Part shown: positions 31,574 to 41,661 of the stretch, in pieces
Position numbering within the stretch: position 1 is the first letter of the stretch
Layout: each line of letters begins with the position of its first letter
DNA from: RZYX01 sp036654375
GTDB lineage: Bacteria; Bacillota; Clostridia; Oscillospirales; Acutalibacteraceae
Length of the DNA stretch: 64,000 nucleotides
Assembly (NCBI GenBank): GCA_036654375.1
Contig: JAVVSD010000001.1
Coordinates: 248,001 to 312,000, forward strand
Direction: 5' to 3'
Notes under the pieces: model-generated
What the model saw: the letters and a program-made list of their open reading frames with translations, nothing else
Database searches by the model: none
What the model was told of the DNA's origin: nothing
Program-made: the position numbers and the translations under genes

Positions 31574-33178
31574 GTGCGCGGAGAATACGCAATTTATTTA
31601 AGAAAGTCAAGGGTTGATATTGAGGCAGAGTCCAGGGGCGAAGGCAATACACTGCTTAGACACGAAAAGGTCCTTTTAGACTTAGCAAAAAGAATGAACT
31701 TAAAGATAATACAAATTTATCGAGAAGTGGTTTCTGGAGAAACCATTTCTGCACGACCTGAAATGCAAAATTTACTTAACGCGCTGAGTAACAATATGTA
31801 TGATGGTGTGCTGGTTATGGAAGTAGAACGTCTCGCTCGTGGCGATACCGTAGATCAAGGAATTGTTGCACAGGCTTTTAAATTTAGCGATACAAAAATT
31901 ATCACGCCATCAAAGACATATGACCCAAACAATGAATTCGACGAGGAGTATTTCGAATTTGGACTGTTTATGAGTAGGCGTGAATATAAAACTATTAACC
32001 GAAGATTACAGCGCGGGCGTGAAGCTGCCATTAAGGAAGGCAAATATGTCGGCAGCAAAGCGCCTTACGGCTATAGGCGCATACGGCTAGAAAATGATAA
32101 AGGTTTCACTCTTGAGCCAATTCCAGAGGAGGCCAGCGCCGTTAAAATGATGTTTGATTTGTACACCACCGGGGAACTCCAGGAAGATGGAACATATAAA
32201 AGGCTCGGAACTGCGCTTCTTGCACGAAGGTTAAATGAACTTAAGATACCAAGCAAGACGGGAAAAACATGGACTTCATGCACGATTAAGTTTATATTAA
32301 GAAATCCAGTTTATGCTGGAAAAATACGATGGAACTGTAGGCCAAGAAAAAAATCCATAGTCAACGGGCAAATAAAAGCCGAACGCCCTAGACGCCCTAT
32401 AGAAGAATGCTTAGTCGCCGAAGGCCTGCACCCTGCTATTGTTGATCAACAAGAATTTCAAGAAGCACAAGAAATGCTAGATAAGAATCCTCCTCGTCCG
32501 GTTGGAGAGCGTTTCGTCGTTAAGAACCCTCTAGCGGGCTTAGTCGTGTGCGGCAAGTGCGGACGCCATCTGCATAGACGCCCTTATCAGGACCCAAACA
32601 AGCCTGCCAGCCTGATCTGCGCGGATCCCCAATGTGATAATGTTAGCACTGCGTTACACTATGTGGAAGAGCGGATTTTAAAGGGCCTAGAAGGGTGGTT
32701 AAAAAACTATAAACTTCAATGGGGGTTAAGCGATAACAGAAATAAGTCTGACCTTGTGAGCGTCAGACAAAAAGCTGCCGACAGCATAGCTAACGAGATT
32801 AAAACTTTAAATAATCAGCTTGATAACCTTCACGATCTGTTGGAGCAAGGAATCTATTCTACGGATCAATTTTTAGACAGGTCAAAAAAATTATCTGACC
32901 GAATATCCCAAGCAGAGAAAGACAATGCTGAACTTTTAAATGAAGTAAAAAAAGAAAAAGCAAGGGAGCAAAATAAAAATAATTTACTGCCCAAAATAGA
33001 AAAGCTACTGAGCGTCTATCAAGAGATAGAATCCCCCGCAGCCAAAAATGATTTGCTTAAGGAAGTGCTGGAAAAAGTCGTCTATGTTAAGACAGTTAAC
33101 GGCTCTTGTTCAAACGCATCTCCAGAAGACTTTGAGATATCCATTTATCCAAAGCTACCAAAGCAGGACAATATTTAA
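31574..33178 (+). CDS. Phage integrase, large serine recombinase
   Basis: A 534-residue large serine integrase. The catalytic domain starts YAIYLRKSR with Ser12 and continues with EVVSGETISARPEM and MEVERLARG. A recombinase domain (GSKAPYGYRRIRLEND on) follows. The zinc ribbon uses CGKCGRHLHRRP with a later CADPQCDN. The coiled-coil region near the C-terminus (about 410-500) controls directionality in this family. GTG 31574 has GGAGG eight bases upstream; the longer frame from 31526 lacks a ribosome site. Standing at the prophage edge next to the immunity genes, it should catalyse integration and, with an excision factor, excision. Confidence 0.93.
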   Translation: MRGEYAIYLRKSRVDIEAESRGEGNTLLRHEKVLLDLAKRMNLKIIQIYREVVSGETISARPEMQNLLNALSNNMYDGVLVMEVERLARGDTVDQGIVAQAFKFSDTKIITPSKTYDPNNEFDEEYFEFGLFMSRREYKTINRRLQRGREAAIKEGKYVGSKAPYGYRRIRLENDKGFTLEPIPEEASAVKMMFDLYTTGELQEDGTYKRLGTALLARRLNELKIPSKTGKTWTSCTIKFILRNPVYAGKIRWNCRPRKKSIVNGQIKAERPRRPIEECLVAEGLHPAIVDQQEFQEAQEMLDKNPPRPVGERFVVKNPLAGLVVCGKCGRHLHRRPYQDPNKPASLICADPQCDNVSTALHYVEERILKGLEGWLKNYKLQWGLSDNRNKSDLVSVRQKAADSIANEIKTLNNQLDNLHDLLEQGIYSTDQFLDRSKKLSDRISQAEKDNAELLNEVKKEKAREQNKNNLLPKIEKLLSVYQEIESPAAKNDLLKEVLEKVVYVKTVNGSCSNASPEDFEISIYPKLPKQDNI

Positions 33179-33256
33179 AGGTTTAATACTGTCCATCATT
33201 TATAGCTTAGTTAACCCGTTTCCTCTGTACCTACTGAGGTATCGAAATGCTGCTTT

Positions 33257-34801
33257 CTATGCCGCCTTATAAAATTCAAATGGAATTTCAAATATTATTA
33301 ATTTTACAAACAATATATTCCTGCTCACTTCTATTTTCTCAATAATGCTTCTATAAAATGTATCGTTCCATTCATTCCCACTCAAAAGATTTTTTAAGCC
33401 CATTTCTTTCTCTTTCCACCTATCTTTAGAAACTACTTCATCTGATTTTTTTGCTCTTTCTTCACTTGAAATTTTAAGCAAAGATATTTTTGACTCGTAT
33501 TTTGTTTTAAACTCTTTAAATTCATCAAGACTAATTTCTCCATTTGTATACAGCTCTATCAACGCTTTTTTCTTTTGATTTAATTGCTCTAAATTATTTT
33601 TGTCTGAATATTTTGAGGGTGAAACTTCATTTTCATTAAATATTGTTTCTGCTGTTTTTAATATAACTTGACCAATCCGTGCTTCATTGATATTTAGTTT
33701 CTTTATAATGCTCATCATCACTTCTTTTAAGTCTTCATCCTTGATTGTGATGTTGTCACAGCCTATAATTTGCCCATTTATGTCGCTGTGCTTTTTGCCA
33801 TTTTGCGTTGCTTCAAGACATCTCCATGTGTGATATATACTTTTATCTTTCCTCTTTTTTGTTCTGGAAACAAACGAGCTGTTGCACTCCCCACATTTGA
33901 TTTTTCCCGAAAAGCAATAACAGCTTGAATGTTTTGACTTTTTCCCCATTGCAATAACCCGTTTTTCAAGTTCTTTCTGGGCTTTTTCAAACATCTCTCT
34001 GCTTATTATCGGCTCGTGATGATTACGAATAACAACAAACTCTTCCTCCCCTTTGTTATACTTTTTTTCGTGGCTGAGATAACTTGGGGTGTATGTTTTC
34101 TTTTGGATTAAATCGCCACAATATTTTTCGTTTTTGAGAACCCGCAATATCACAGTATTTGACCACTGCTTCATGTGAATTGGTGTTTGGATTTTCTTTT
34201 CTTGCAACTCTCGTGCAATGGTGTATGCACCCTTTTCTTCATATACATATTTTTGAAAGATTTGTCTTACTATTTCAGCTCCTGATTCATTAATAATTAG
34301 CCGACCATTTCGCACATCATACCCCAACATATCCCGTCCAAACACCACCCCTTGCTCCATTCGTCGTTTCTGTCCCCACTTCACTCGTTCAGAAGTTTTT
34401 CGGCTCTCCTCCTGCGCAATTGATGACATTATAGTCAACCGAAGCTCTGCATCTGGGTCAAGAGTGTTGATATTATCGTTCATAAAAATGACACCTATGC
34501 CAAGCCCCTTAAGTTTTTGGGTATAATAAATGCTGTCAAGCGTATTTCTTGCGAAACGACTTATTTCCTTTGTTATAATCAGATCAAATTTTTTATCCTG
34601 TGCATCTGCTATCATACGATTAAAAGCGCGCCTTTTTGTTGTTGATGTGCCAGTTATCCCTTCATCCACATAAACTTCGGTTAGCTCCCACAACGGATTT
34701 CTGTCAATGTATTCTGAAAAATATTTTTTTTGGCTCTCAAGAGAATTCACCTGATTCTCGTTATCCGTTGACACTCTGCAATATGCCGCTACTTGTTTCA
34801 C
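33257..34801 (-). CDS. Second large serine recombinase adjoining the prophage
   Basis: A 514-residue recombinase of another subfamily. YCRVSTDNENQVNSLESQK contains catalytic Ser11, then YVDEGITGTSTTKRRAF, ITKEISRFARNT and SERVKWGQKRRMEQG. The zinc ribbon is KIKCGECNSSFVSR with later WRCLEA and GCDNITI cysteines, and a Lys/Glu-rich coiled coil comes near the end. The GTG start at 34801 follows GGAGG. It converges with the phage integrase, with 78 bp between stops. It may be left from an earlier mobile element, or the prophage may have integrated beside or into its 3' end. The gene itself looks intact. Confidence 0.9.
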   Translation of the reverse strand: MKQVAAYCRVSTDNENQVNSLESQKKYFSEYIDRNPLWELTEVYVDEGITGTSTTKRRAFNRMIADAQDKKFDLIITKEISRFARNTLDSIYYTQKLKGLGIGVIFMNDNINTLDPDAELRLTIMSSIAQEESRKTSERVKWGQKRRMEQGVVFGRDMLGYDVRNGRLIINESGAEIVRQIFQKYVYEEKGAYTIARELQEKKIQTPIHMKQWSNTVILRVLKNEKYCGDLIQKKTYTPSYLSHEKKYNKGEEEFVVIRNHHEPIISREMFEKAQKELEKRVIAMGKKSKHSSCYCFSGKIKCGECNSSFVSRTKKRKDKSIYHTWRCLEATQNGKKHSDINGQIIGCDNITIKDEDLKEVMMSIIKKLNINEARIGQVILKTAETIFNENEVSPSKYSDKNNLEQLNQKKKALIELYTNGEISLDEFKEFKTKYESKISLLKISSEERAKKSDEVVSKDRWKEKEMGLKNLLSGNEWNDTFYRSIIEKIEVSRNILFVKLIIFEIPFEFYKAA

Positions 34802-35683
34802 TGTCTGTCACCTCCATAATAATTTTGATTTTGCATTATGCATTAATATAATATATTTATTTTTATTATTCTTTTATTCCACATATTAAAACAATAATAA
34901 AAACGAACTGATATCTGTAAATGTGACTTTTAATGCCATCTATAACAAATATCAGTTAGATTCTTTATTTGATTTTTTTGTTGCCTTCAAACAATTGTTA
35001 TTTTAGTACAATTCCTTTAATCACAATTATTTTAATCTTTTGAACCTACCAAAAGTTGCAGGTATATATGTGTGAAAGAAAGGAACTATTGTATGGTATG
35101 GTATGGTTTACTAAGCTAAAGTGAAACATCAAAGATGCTTAAAATAGAAATAGAACATGTTCGTATAATATTTTCTGTTCAACAAAACAACAATGTTTCT
35201 TGCCTCATTTTTTGTATTAATTTAATCTTAATATACACCTTTGCAATTAAAATATTTTTATATATTATGCTGGGTATTGTATCAACAGAGGCAAAATTAA
35301 GCATGAAACTCGTAATATTAAAAGTTATTTTAAGACTGTTCCGGGCAAAAATACCAGAAGTAAAAAGAATACTGGGACATGGTATAGAAAGACAAATTAA
35401 TATAATTCACCTGCAAAGCATCCCATCTGTCCTACATATATTGATAAAATGCCTAAATATTTCAAATTATCCATCCACATATATCTTTTCTTTAAAGCAT
35501 TATTTTTTATTAAAATTGCCTCCAGGATTAATCTACTAAAAATGTAATAAAACAATTATTACTATATTTTTCTTTATGTGTCCAATGAAAGTTAATTTTT
35601 AATCATAAATCCCTTAAATAACTCTTACTTCAATTATTTAACACAATATACTAATCTGAATTCATTCTATCTTTCTCTATTTT
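34802..35683. other. Non-coding AT-rich gap between recombinase and polysaccharide locus
   Basis: About 880 bp without a supported gene. Seen are a 9-bp inverted repeat AACTGATAT/ATATCAGTT (34906-34914 and 34949-34957), a short GTATG triplicate at 35091-35105, and very AT-rich DNA. Open frames here lack ribosome sites. It could be scar DNA of an older element that carried the neighbouring recombinase. Confidence 0.6.
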
Positions 35684-35728
35684 AAAAAAATACAACAGCA
35701 GATAAAATTACTACTGTTGTATTTTTAA
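35684..35728 (-). terminator. Terminator of the left polysaccharide operon
   Basis: AATACAACAG (35689-35698) pairs exactly with CTGTTGTATT (35714-35723) and is followed on the minus strand by a seven-T run. A T-rich flank on the plus strand makes it potentially bidirectional. It lies 15 bp after the flippase stop. Confidence 0.85.
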
Positions 35729-35743
35729 ATTTTAATTTTGTCA

Positions 35744-37180
35744 TTACTTAATCTTATTTTTTACTATTCCAACTATTTCAAAAAAGAATGAATCCTTAAT
35801 AATTATCAACTCAGCAATATATACTAAAACCCCAATAATAATTTGAACTAATGTTCCTATTATTGTCGCGCCAAATGGAATGCCTACTGCATACACTGCT
35901 AAGCCCATTATCACTCCCATAATTAGGTATCTAACGCTTTGCTTAAATATTTTAGTAATTGGCAAGTCTTTTCTGACTACATATATTTGTACTAAAGACA
36001 CAACTATTTCAGCAATTAATGTCGCAATAGTAGCTCCTAACGAATTACACTTTGGTATTAAAATAATGTTTAATATAAAATTTACAACTGCTCCAGTCAC
36101 AACGGAGATTGTAAACACATTCTGCTTATTGGTAGGTAAGAGATATTGCATTCCAATTACATTACTAATTCCAACAACAACTAACATTGGTGAAGCCAAA
36201 ACCATCAATATAACAACAGGCTGAAATCCATTTCCAAAAAACCAAGGCACCATATTTTCTGTGATTCCCATTAGCCCAAACATCATTGGGAAGCCAATAA
36301 AGAACATAGTCTTAAATGCCTTAGAAATTGTGTTTATGACTCGCTCCTTGTCACCACTTGCAAATATTGCCGCCATCGCAGGTAGCATAACAGTACCCAA
36401 TGAAGTAACTATTTGAAGAACTATCTTTACTATTTTTTGAGATTGAGTATAATAACCAACTTCTGCAACAGATATTGCAAATATTCCTATCATAGTTTTA
36501 TCCATTACAGTATAAATTTCCATAGCTATTTGAGGAATAAACAACATAAATATGGGTAACAAGTGCTTTTTTATATTTTTTATGCTAAATTTGATTTTGA
36601 CTAAATATTGAGGCAAGTAGAACCATAATGACAGATTTGCAATTAATGTTGGCAGTGATAAGCACGCAGTGTAAATAGCGATATCAGATGATTCTCTCAC
36701 AAAAATAAATATTGAGCAAATGCTTAGCAGCTTAACTATTGCATTTCTTATAACTATTTTTTTGAAGTTTTCCATTCCCTGAAACAGCCATGTAATGTCA
36801 AATGCTGAAGCAATAAGATCAATAATTAAAATTCTGTATACCGTCCTATATTCTTCCCCTTCAGCAAATACAAAGAAATATATAACAGTACTAATAAAAA
36901 CAGTAATAAACCTCAAAAAAATTATTTCATAAAATATTCTTGATCTTTCCTCTGGCTTGTCTTGACAATATGCGATTTCTCGTTGACCGTATAAAGAACT
37001 ACCAACTGTACCAAACAAGATAAAATATGTAACTATTGACTGAGCATAGCTATAAATGCCAATACCACTGGCCCCTAATATTCGTGATACATAAGGGGCT
37101 GTTATGAGAGGAGCTATCAATACCAATATTTGATAAGCGGTATTATATATATAATTTTTTAAGACCTTGCTCTTACCCAT
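35744..37180 (-). CDS. Oligosaccharide flippase (Wzx-like)
   Basis: A 478-residue polytopic membrane protein with about 12-14 hydrophobic segments and no soluble domain, starting VLKNYIYNTAYQILVLIAP and APYVSRILGASGIGIYSYAQ. This opening is the signature of the MOP/Wzx flippase superfamily that moves lipid-linked repeat units across the membrane. AAAGGTAAG precedes ATG 37180, which overlaps the previous gene by 8 bp. It is the last gene of the left operon. A second flippase of a different type is coded at 48311. Confidence 0.93.
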   Translation of the reverse strand: MGKSKVLKNYIYNTAYQILVLIAPLITAPYVSRILGASGIGIYSYAQSIVTYFILFGTVGSSLYGQREIAYCQDKPEERSRIFYEIIFLRFITVFISTVIYFFVFAEGEEYRTVYRILIIDLIASAFDITWLFQGMENFKKIVIRNAIVKLLSICSIFIFVRESSDIAIYTACLSLPTLIANLSLWFYLPQYLVKIKFSIKNIKKHLLPIFMLFIPQIAMEIYTVMDKTMIGIFAISVAEVGYYTQSQKIVKIVLQIVTSLGTVMLPAMAAIFASGDKERVINTISKAFKTMFFIGFPMMFGLMGITENMVPWFFGNGFQPVVILMVLASPMLVVVGISNVIGMQYLLPTNKQNVFTISVVTGAVVNFILNIILIPKCNSLGATIATLIAEIVVSLVQIYVVRKDLPITKIFKQSVRYLIMGVIMGLAVYAVGIPFGATIIGTLVQIIIGVLVYIAELIIIKDSFFFEIVGIVKNKIK

Positions 37181-38255
37181 ATTTCTTACCTTTCACGCAA
37201 TAGGTTAACTGAGCCAATGTTTCAATTTTTTTAATTGCCGTCTTTAAATAATAGCCTGTCTCAAGTTTTTTAGCTATTCTATTTGTATTCTCAGTCATTT
37301 GAGCATACTCTTCACCTGTCAAATTATTAATAATTCCTTTTATATCTTCTAAAGAATCGACACATATGCCAACATTCTCTTTTTTAATAAATTCTGCCAT
37401 GGCCGATTCTTTCCAAACGATTACTGGCACTCTGGAAACAATATATAATGAAGTTTTATGTGGATTATTATATCTTAAATAATTCCCCCAGTTTCCTGTG
37501 CAACTGTCAAGCTTTTCTCCATCCCAAATTAATCCAAACTTACCCTCAATAACATTTGGCACTTCGTCTGATGGGAATGAACCATTATAAGTAATATTGT
37601 CTGGTTTATACTCTTCATCATATGCCGGTCCATAAAGATTGAATGTAATTTTATTTTTCATTTCTCCCAGTTTATAAATAAATGAGCTTTTCATTCTGCT
37701 TAATGCTCCTGCGAAAATAACATCCGTAGAATTATCCTTTGACTTTTCTTCATACTCTCCAAAGGCATAGTCAAAAATTTCAAGTACAATAAGAGATTCT
37801 GTATTAAAGCCTATACCTACCATATAGTCTTTCATTCTTTCGTTATGTACAATAAAATAGTCGGAGTTATTCTTCATAAACTGAAATTCATGTTCAATAT
37901 TATTATTGTATAATGCTTTTCGAAGTTCTTCAATATCATGAATAAGAGAGATGATTTTGCATTTTTTGATGCTTTTTAATAGCTTCAAGCAAGATTCTCT
38001 TCCCATTTGCCTTGAATCGAAAGGATTCTGCAATAAAATCAAGGAGTTTTTTTTGACTTTAAAAAATATTCTTATCCAATTTAAAAGTGCTCCTAAGTAC
38101 CGCTTAGCTTTTGAAAATATATCCTGTGAATCAGTTCTATATATAATTAAAGATTCATATCCCAATTGTTGTGCAAAAAAGCTTGCATCTTCTCTGGCTT
38201 TACTTCCAGCGTGATTAGATATTCCTTTAACTTCTTTAATTTGATATTTATTCAT
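37173..38255 (-). CDS. Gtf3-like glycosyltransferase, probable galactofuranosyltransferase
   Basis: A 360-residue cytoplasmic transferase of the glucosyltransferase 3-like group, with ILLQNPFDSRQMGRESCLKL and IISLIHDIEELR. A C-terminal GKFGLIWDGEKLDSCTGNWG is followed by YLRYNNPHKTSLYI. In this family the C-terminal part binds the UDP-sugar. The gene overlaps the UDP-galactopyranose mutase gene by 4 bp, so UDP-galactofuranose is the likely donor and galactofuranose the likely product residue. Family from motif, sugar from context. GGAG stands ahead of ATG 38255. Confidence 0.82.
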   Translation of the reverse strand: MNKYQIKEVKGISNHAGSKAREDASFFAQQLGYESLIIYRTDSQDIFSKAKRYLGALLNWIRIFFKVKKNSLILLQNPFDSRQMGRESCLKLLKSIKKCKIISLIHDIEELRKALYNNNIEHEFQFMKNNSDYFIVHNERMKDYMVGIGFNTESLIVLEIFDYAFGEYEEKSKDNSTDVIFAGALSRMKSSFIYKLGEMKNKITFNLYGPAYDEEYKPDNITYNGSFPSDEVPNVIEGKFGLIWDGEKLDSCTGNWGNYLRYNNPHKTSLYIVSRVPVIVWKESAMAEFIKKENVGICVDSLEDIKGIINNLTGEEYAQMTENTNRIAKKLETGYYLKTAIKKIETLAQLTYCVKGKKYG

Positions 38256-39349
38256 AAAATCTCCTTACAAAGCTTAAGGGCTTCTTCTATTGTTTTATCC
38301 ATATCATAATATTTATATTGGGCTAACCTTCCTCCAAAATAAATACTATTTTCTTTTTCAGCTAATGCTTTATATTTGGCATATAAATTATTATTAATCT
38401 CATCATTAACTGGATAATAGGGTTCCATCCCTTCCTGCCAATCTGATGGATATTCTTTTGTTATTATAGTTTTTGTCTGCTTTCCAAAATTGAAATGTTT
38501 ATGCTCAATTATTCTTGTAAATGGAATATCTCTTTCCGTATAATTTACAACTGCCACTCCCTGAAAATTTTCCATTGCAAGGGTCGAGTTCTCAAACCGC
38601 AAACTACGATAACTCAATTGGCCAAATTGATAATTATAAAACGAGTCTATCGTTCCAGTATAAATAACCTTATCCGCAATTCTCATATATTCATCTTTGT
38701 TTTGAAGAAAATCAGTGCCTAATCTAATTTCACATCCTTCAAGAAGCTTTTCAATAAGAACTGTATAGCCTTCAACAGGTATACCTTGGTATCTATCACT
38801 AAAATAATTGTTGTCATAGGTGTATCTTACTGGTAATCTTTTAATAATAAATGCCGGCAAATCTTTACAATCACGACCCCACTGCTTTTCTGTGTATCCC
38901 TTAATCAACTTCGTATATATTTCTCTTCCAACCAATCTAATTGCCTGCTCTTCAAGATTACTCGGTTCTTGCGTTATTTCAGCACATTGCTCAGTAATAA
39001 TATCTAATGCTTCTTTGGGTGTTGAAATTCCAAACATTTTACTAAAAGTATTCATATTAAATGGTAAATTGTATATTTCGTCATTGTAATTGGCAATGGG
39101 CGAATTTATGAAATTATTAAACTCTACAAGTTCATTTACATAATTCCATATTTGTTTATTGCTTGTATGGAAAATATGTGCTCCATATTTGTGAACAAGA
39201 ATATCTTCTTGATTCTCGCAATAGATATTACCAGCAATATGGGTTCTTCTTTCAATTATTAAAACCTTTTTGCCCATCTTAATTGCCTCATGAGCAAATG
39301 TTGCACCATAAAGTCCGCTTCCTACTATCAAATAATCATAATTTTTCAT
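38252..39349 (-). CDS. glf: UDP-galactopyranose mutase
   Basis: A 365-residue FAD enzyme interconverting UDP-galactopyranose and UDP-galactofuranose in the cytoplasm. The N-terminal FAD-binding motif is YLIVGSGLYGATFAHEA, and the family-specific stretches are YGAHIFHTSNKQIWNYVNEL, GYTEKQWGRD and NFGKQTKTIITKEYPSDWQ. The GGRLAQYKYYDMD near the end binds flavin. Length is normal. With galE upstream in the same operon it completes the route from UDP-glucose to UDP-galactofuranose. Confidence 0.97.
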   Translation of the reverse strand: MKNYDYLIVGSGLYGATFAHEAIKMGKKVLIIERRTHIAGNIYCENQEDILVHKYGAHIFHTSNKQIWNYVNELVEFNNFINSPIANYNDEIYNLPFNMNTFSKMFGISTPKEALDIITEQCAEITQEPSNLEEQAIRLVGREIYTKLIKGYTEKQWGRDCKDLPAFIIKRLPVRYTYDNNYFSDRYQGIPVEGYTVLIEKLLEGCEIRLGTDFLQNKDEYMRIADKVIYTGTIDSFYNYQFGQLSYRSLRFENSTLAMENFQGVAVVNYTERDIPFTRIIEHKHFNFGKQTKTIITKEYPSDWQEGMEPYYPVNDEINNNLYAKYKALAEKENSIYFGGRLAQYKYYDMDKTIEEALKLCKEIL

Positions 39350-39352
39350 TTC

Positions 39353-40486
39353 TTAATTCACCCTATTAATACTTTCTAAATATATATCTTCAACTATTTC
39401 AACTACATCGTTTATATCATACCCAGCTTTTTTGATTTTTTCACTATTATCTTTGCGTTTATAATTTGTTAACAGTCCTATTATTTCTTTACACCAACAC
39501 TCTGCAGAATCGGTTAAAGATAAAAATTTCACAGCCTCTGTTATCTCTACCTCTTGCGGAACTGAGTCTGAGATCACGCATGGCAATCCTGCTGTTTGAG
39601 CTTCTATTGCCACTATTCCAAGTCCCTCAAAGTTTGAGGGCAGTACAAATACATCAAAGGCCTGCAGGACCTCATTCACATTCGAGATTGAACCTAACAA
39701 AATAACCTTTTCTTTAATTTTAAGATTATTAATCATTAATTCAATATCCTTTTTGCTTTCCCCATCTCCAATTAATATCAAACATATATCCTCAATATCT
39801 TTACTCAATTCATAAAATATTTTTATTATAAACTCTTGATTTTTTTGATAGCAAAATCGTCCAACATGTCCAATTACTATTTTATCATCAACACTATATT
39901 TCTTTCTCTGTTCAAGTCGCACTCCATCTTTATAACTGTACTTTGCAATGTCTATTCCATTATTAATAACAATAAAAGGAGTGTTCCCAAATAACCATTT
40001 ACCTGCAGCATCCGAACACGCTAAAAATACATTTGCATAATTTTTAATTGATTTTTTAGCGTAATTTAAGATTATTGTGTAAATTTTATTTTTAAATAAG
40101 TTGCCTTTATTTATTTGATTATCTGTGTTATGAGAATGAGCTACTCGGACTTTTATCCCCAGATCTTTTGCTTCTTTCAAAAAAAAACTTCCTGCAGCAT
40201 CCATATGAGAATGTACAATATCATAACTATTATCTTTAAGTATATTCCTAATTTCTTTTTTATTTTTCAAAAAATTTTTGCCTCTAGGAGTCACATAATA
40301 TATCCTACTTCCTTGCGATTTCAAGTAATTATGTGTTTCATTATCTAAATTTTCACTCTCACTACCGTGTAATAAAAAATCGATATGAAATTTTTCTTTG
40401 TTTATATTATTAAAATAATTTAACACAACCGCTTCCGTTCCACCATTGTGAAAAATGCCATTTAAAGCATAAAGAATATTTATCAA
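39353..40486 (-). CDS. GT4-type glycosyltransferase (EpsF-like)
   Basis: A 377-residue GT-B fold transferase. The acceptor side starts LYALNGIFHNGGTEAVVLNY and contains YDIVHSHMDAAG and RVAHSHNTD. The donor side shows IGHVGRFCYQKNQEF, LILIGDGESKKDIE and the E-x7-E motif EGLGIVAIEA. The start is TTG with GGAGG seven bases upstream. It is clearly paralogous to the transferase at 53035-54138 over its whole length. Donor and acceptor sugars cannot be read from the sequence. Confidence 0.9.
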   Translation of the reverse strand: MINILYALNGIFHNGGTEAVVLNYFNNINKEKFHIDFLLHGSESENLDNETHNYLKSQGSRIYYVTPRGKNFLKNKKEIRNILKDNSYDIVHSHMDAAGSFFLKEAKDLGIKVRVAHSHNTDNQINKGNLFKNKIYTIILNYAKKSIKNYANVFLACSDAAGKWLFGNTPFIVINNGIDIAKYSYKDGVRLEQRKKYSVDDKIVIGHVGRFCYQKNQEFIIKIFYELSKDIEDICLILIGDGESKKDIELMINNLKIKEKVILLGSISNVNEVLQAFDVFVLPSNFEGLGIVAIEAQTAGLPCVISDSVPQEVEITEAVKFLSLTDSAECWCKEIIGLLTNYKRKDNSEKIKKAGYDINDVVEIVEDIYLESINRVN

Positions 40487-40645
40487 TAACTTCCCTCCAA
40501 GAAATTTAAAATAATATACCAGTACAAAATTAAATATATTATATTACAATAAATTAGGTTTTGCAATTAATAGTAAAACTAAGAAGCATATTTAGTCATT
40601 GCTCAATAAAATCACTAATTACACTTCTTAATACTTTTTAATTAT

Positions 40646-41650
40646 TTATTCACTTATTTTTTTCTGCCAGTTCCATGAGTCTCTACACATTTCTTCAAGA
40701 GTTTTGCATGCTTTCCATCCTAATTTTTTAAAAGCTTTATCAGCATTTGCATATACTTCTGCTAAATCTCCTAAACGCCTTTCGGCAATTTTAAACGGAA
40801 CTTTAATGCTATTTATTTTTGAAAAAGTATTAACCATTTCAAGGACACTATAGCCTACTCCTGTACCTAAATTAATTGCTTCAAATCCTTTATTTTTAAT
40901 AGTATAATTTATCGCAGCAACATGTCCCTTTGCTAAATCTACAACATGAATATAATCTCTTACACCAGTGCCATCTTTGGTTGGATAATCATTGCCAAAA
41001 ATTGAAAGGCAATCAAGTTTACCAGAAGCAACTTGAGAAATATATGGCATTAGGTTATTGGGAATCCCCTTAGGATTTTCACCTATCAATCCACTCTCAT
41101 GTGCTCCAACTGGATTAAAGTATCTGAGTGAAACCACCGAAAAATCACTATCTGAAATCGTAACATCCTTTAATATTTGCTCAATCATGTATTTTGTCCA
41201 TCCATATGGATTTGAACAATTTCCTGTAACATCTGTTTCTTTGCATGGCGATTTTGTATTATCTCCATAAACTGTTGCAGATGAACTAAATATTATATTT
41301 TTGACTTTATATTTCATCATTGTTTCAATTAAAGATAATGTAGAAACAACATTATTTCTATAATACATTATTGGTTTATCTACAGACTCACCTACAGCTT
41401 TATACCCTGCAAAATGGATAACCACCTCAATATTATTCTCTGCAAAAATTTCATCTAACCTAATTTCATCTCTGATATCTACACAACGAGATACAACCGA
41501 CTTACCAGAGATTCTTTCTATTTTAGAAATAATCTCTGGACTACTATTTGAATAATTATCTGCTATTATAACTTCATATCCACTATTGAGTAATTCAACA
41601 GCAGTATGGCTACCTATAAACCCTGCTCCACCTGTAAGTAAAATTGACAT
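40646..41650 (-). CDS. galE: UDP-glucose 4-epimerase
   Basis: A 334-residue short-chain dehydrogenase-type epimerase making UDP-galactose. Seen are the NAD motif LLTGGAGFIGSHTAVELL, the catalytic SSSATVYGD and Y149-x-x-x-K153 (PYGWTKYMIEQIL), and VRDYIHVVDLAKGH. Length and motif order are textbook for GalE. AAAGGAG precedes ATG 41650. It supplies substrate to the downstream mutase. The 160 bp after its stop hold no gene. Confidence 0.95.
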   Translation of the reverse strand: MSILLTGGAGFIGSHTAVELLNSGYEVIIADNYSNSSPEIISKIERISGKSVVSRCVDIRDEIRLDEIFAENNIEVVIHFAGYKAVGESVDKPIMYYRNNVVSTLSLIETMMKYKVKNIIFSSSATVYGDNTKSPCKETDVTGNCSNPYGWTKYMIEQILKDVTISDSDFSVVSLRYFNPVGAHESGLIGENPKGIPNNLMPYISQVASGKLDCLSIFGNDYPTKDGTGVRDYIHVVDLAKGHVAAINYTIKNKGFEAINLGTGVGYSVLEMVNTFSKINSIKVPFKIAERRLGDLAEVYANADKAFKKLGWKACKTLEEMCRDSWNWQKKISE

Positions 41651-41661
41651 TTTGATCTCCT

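Larger units (their letters stand above)
1..33256. mobile_element. Temperate contractile-tailed prophage, left end outside window
   Basis: A continuous set of phage genes runs from the integrase and repressor at the right to tail genes at the left, almost all on the minus strand. Head genes (Gp6-type portal, MuF protein, GP20-type scaffold) follow the SPP1 plan. Tail genes (sheath, tube, tape measure, LysM protein, hub, DUF2577) follow the PBSX/XkdK-XkdR order, so the virion should be a myovirus. Baseplate, fibre, holin and endolysin genes are expected before position 1. The right border is placed between the integrase stop (33178) and the end of the next recombinase (33257). No attachment core can be recognised because the left end is missing. 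Confidence 0.93.

Noticed and set aside
35135..35539. 134-residue plus-strand open frame in the gap after the second recombinase
   Set aside because: No ribosome site, low-complexity AT-driven composition rich in Ile and Leu, and no recognisable domain.
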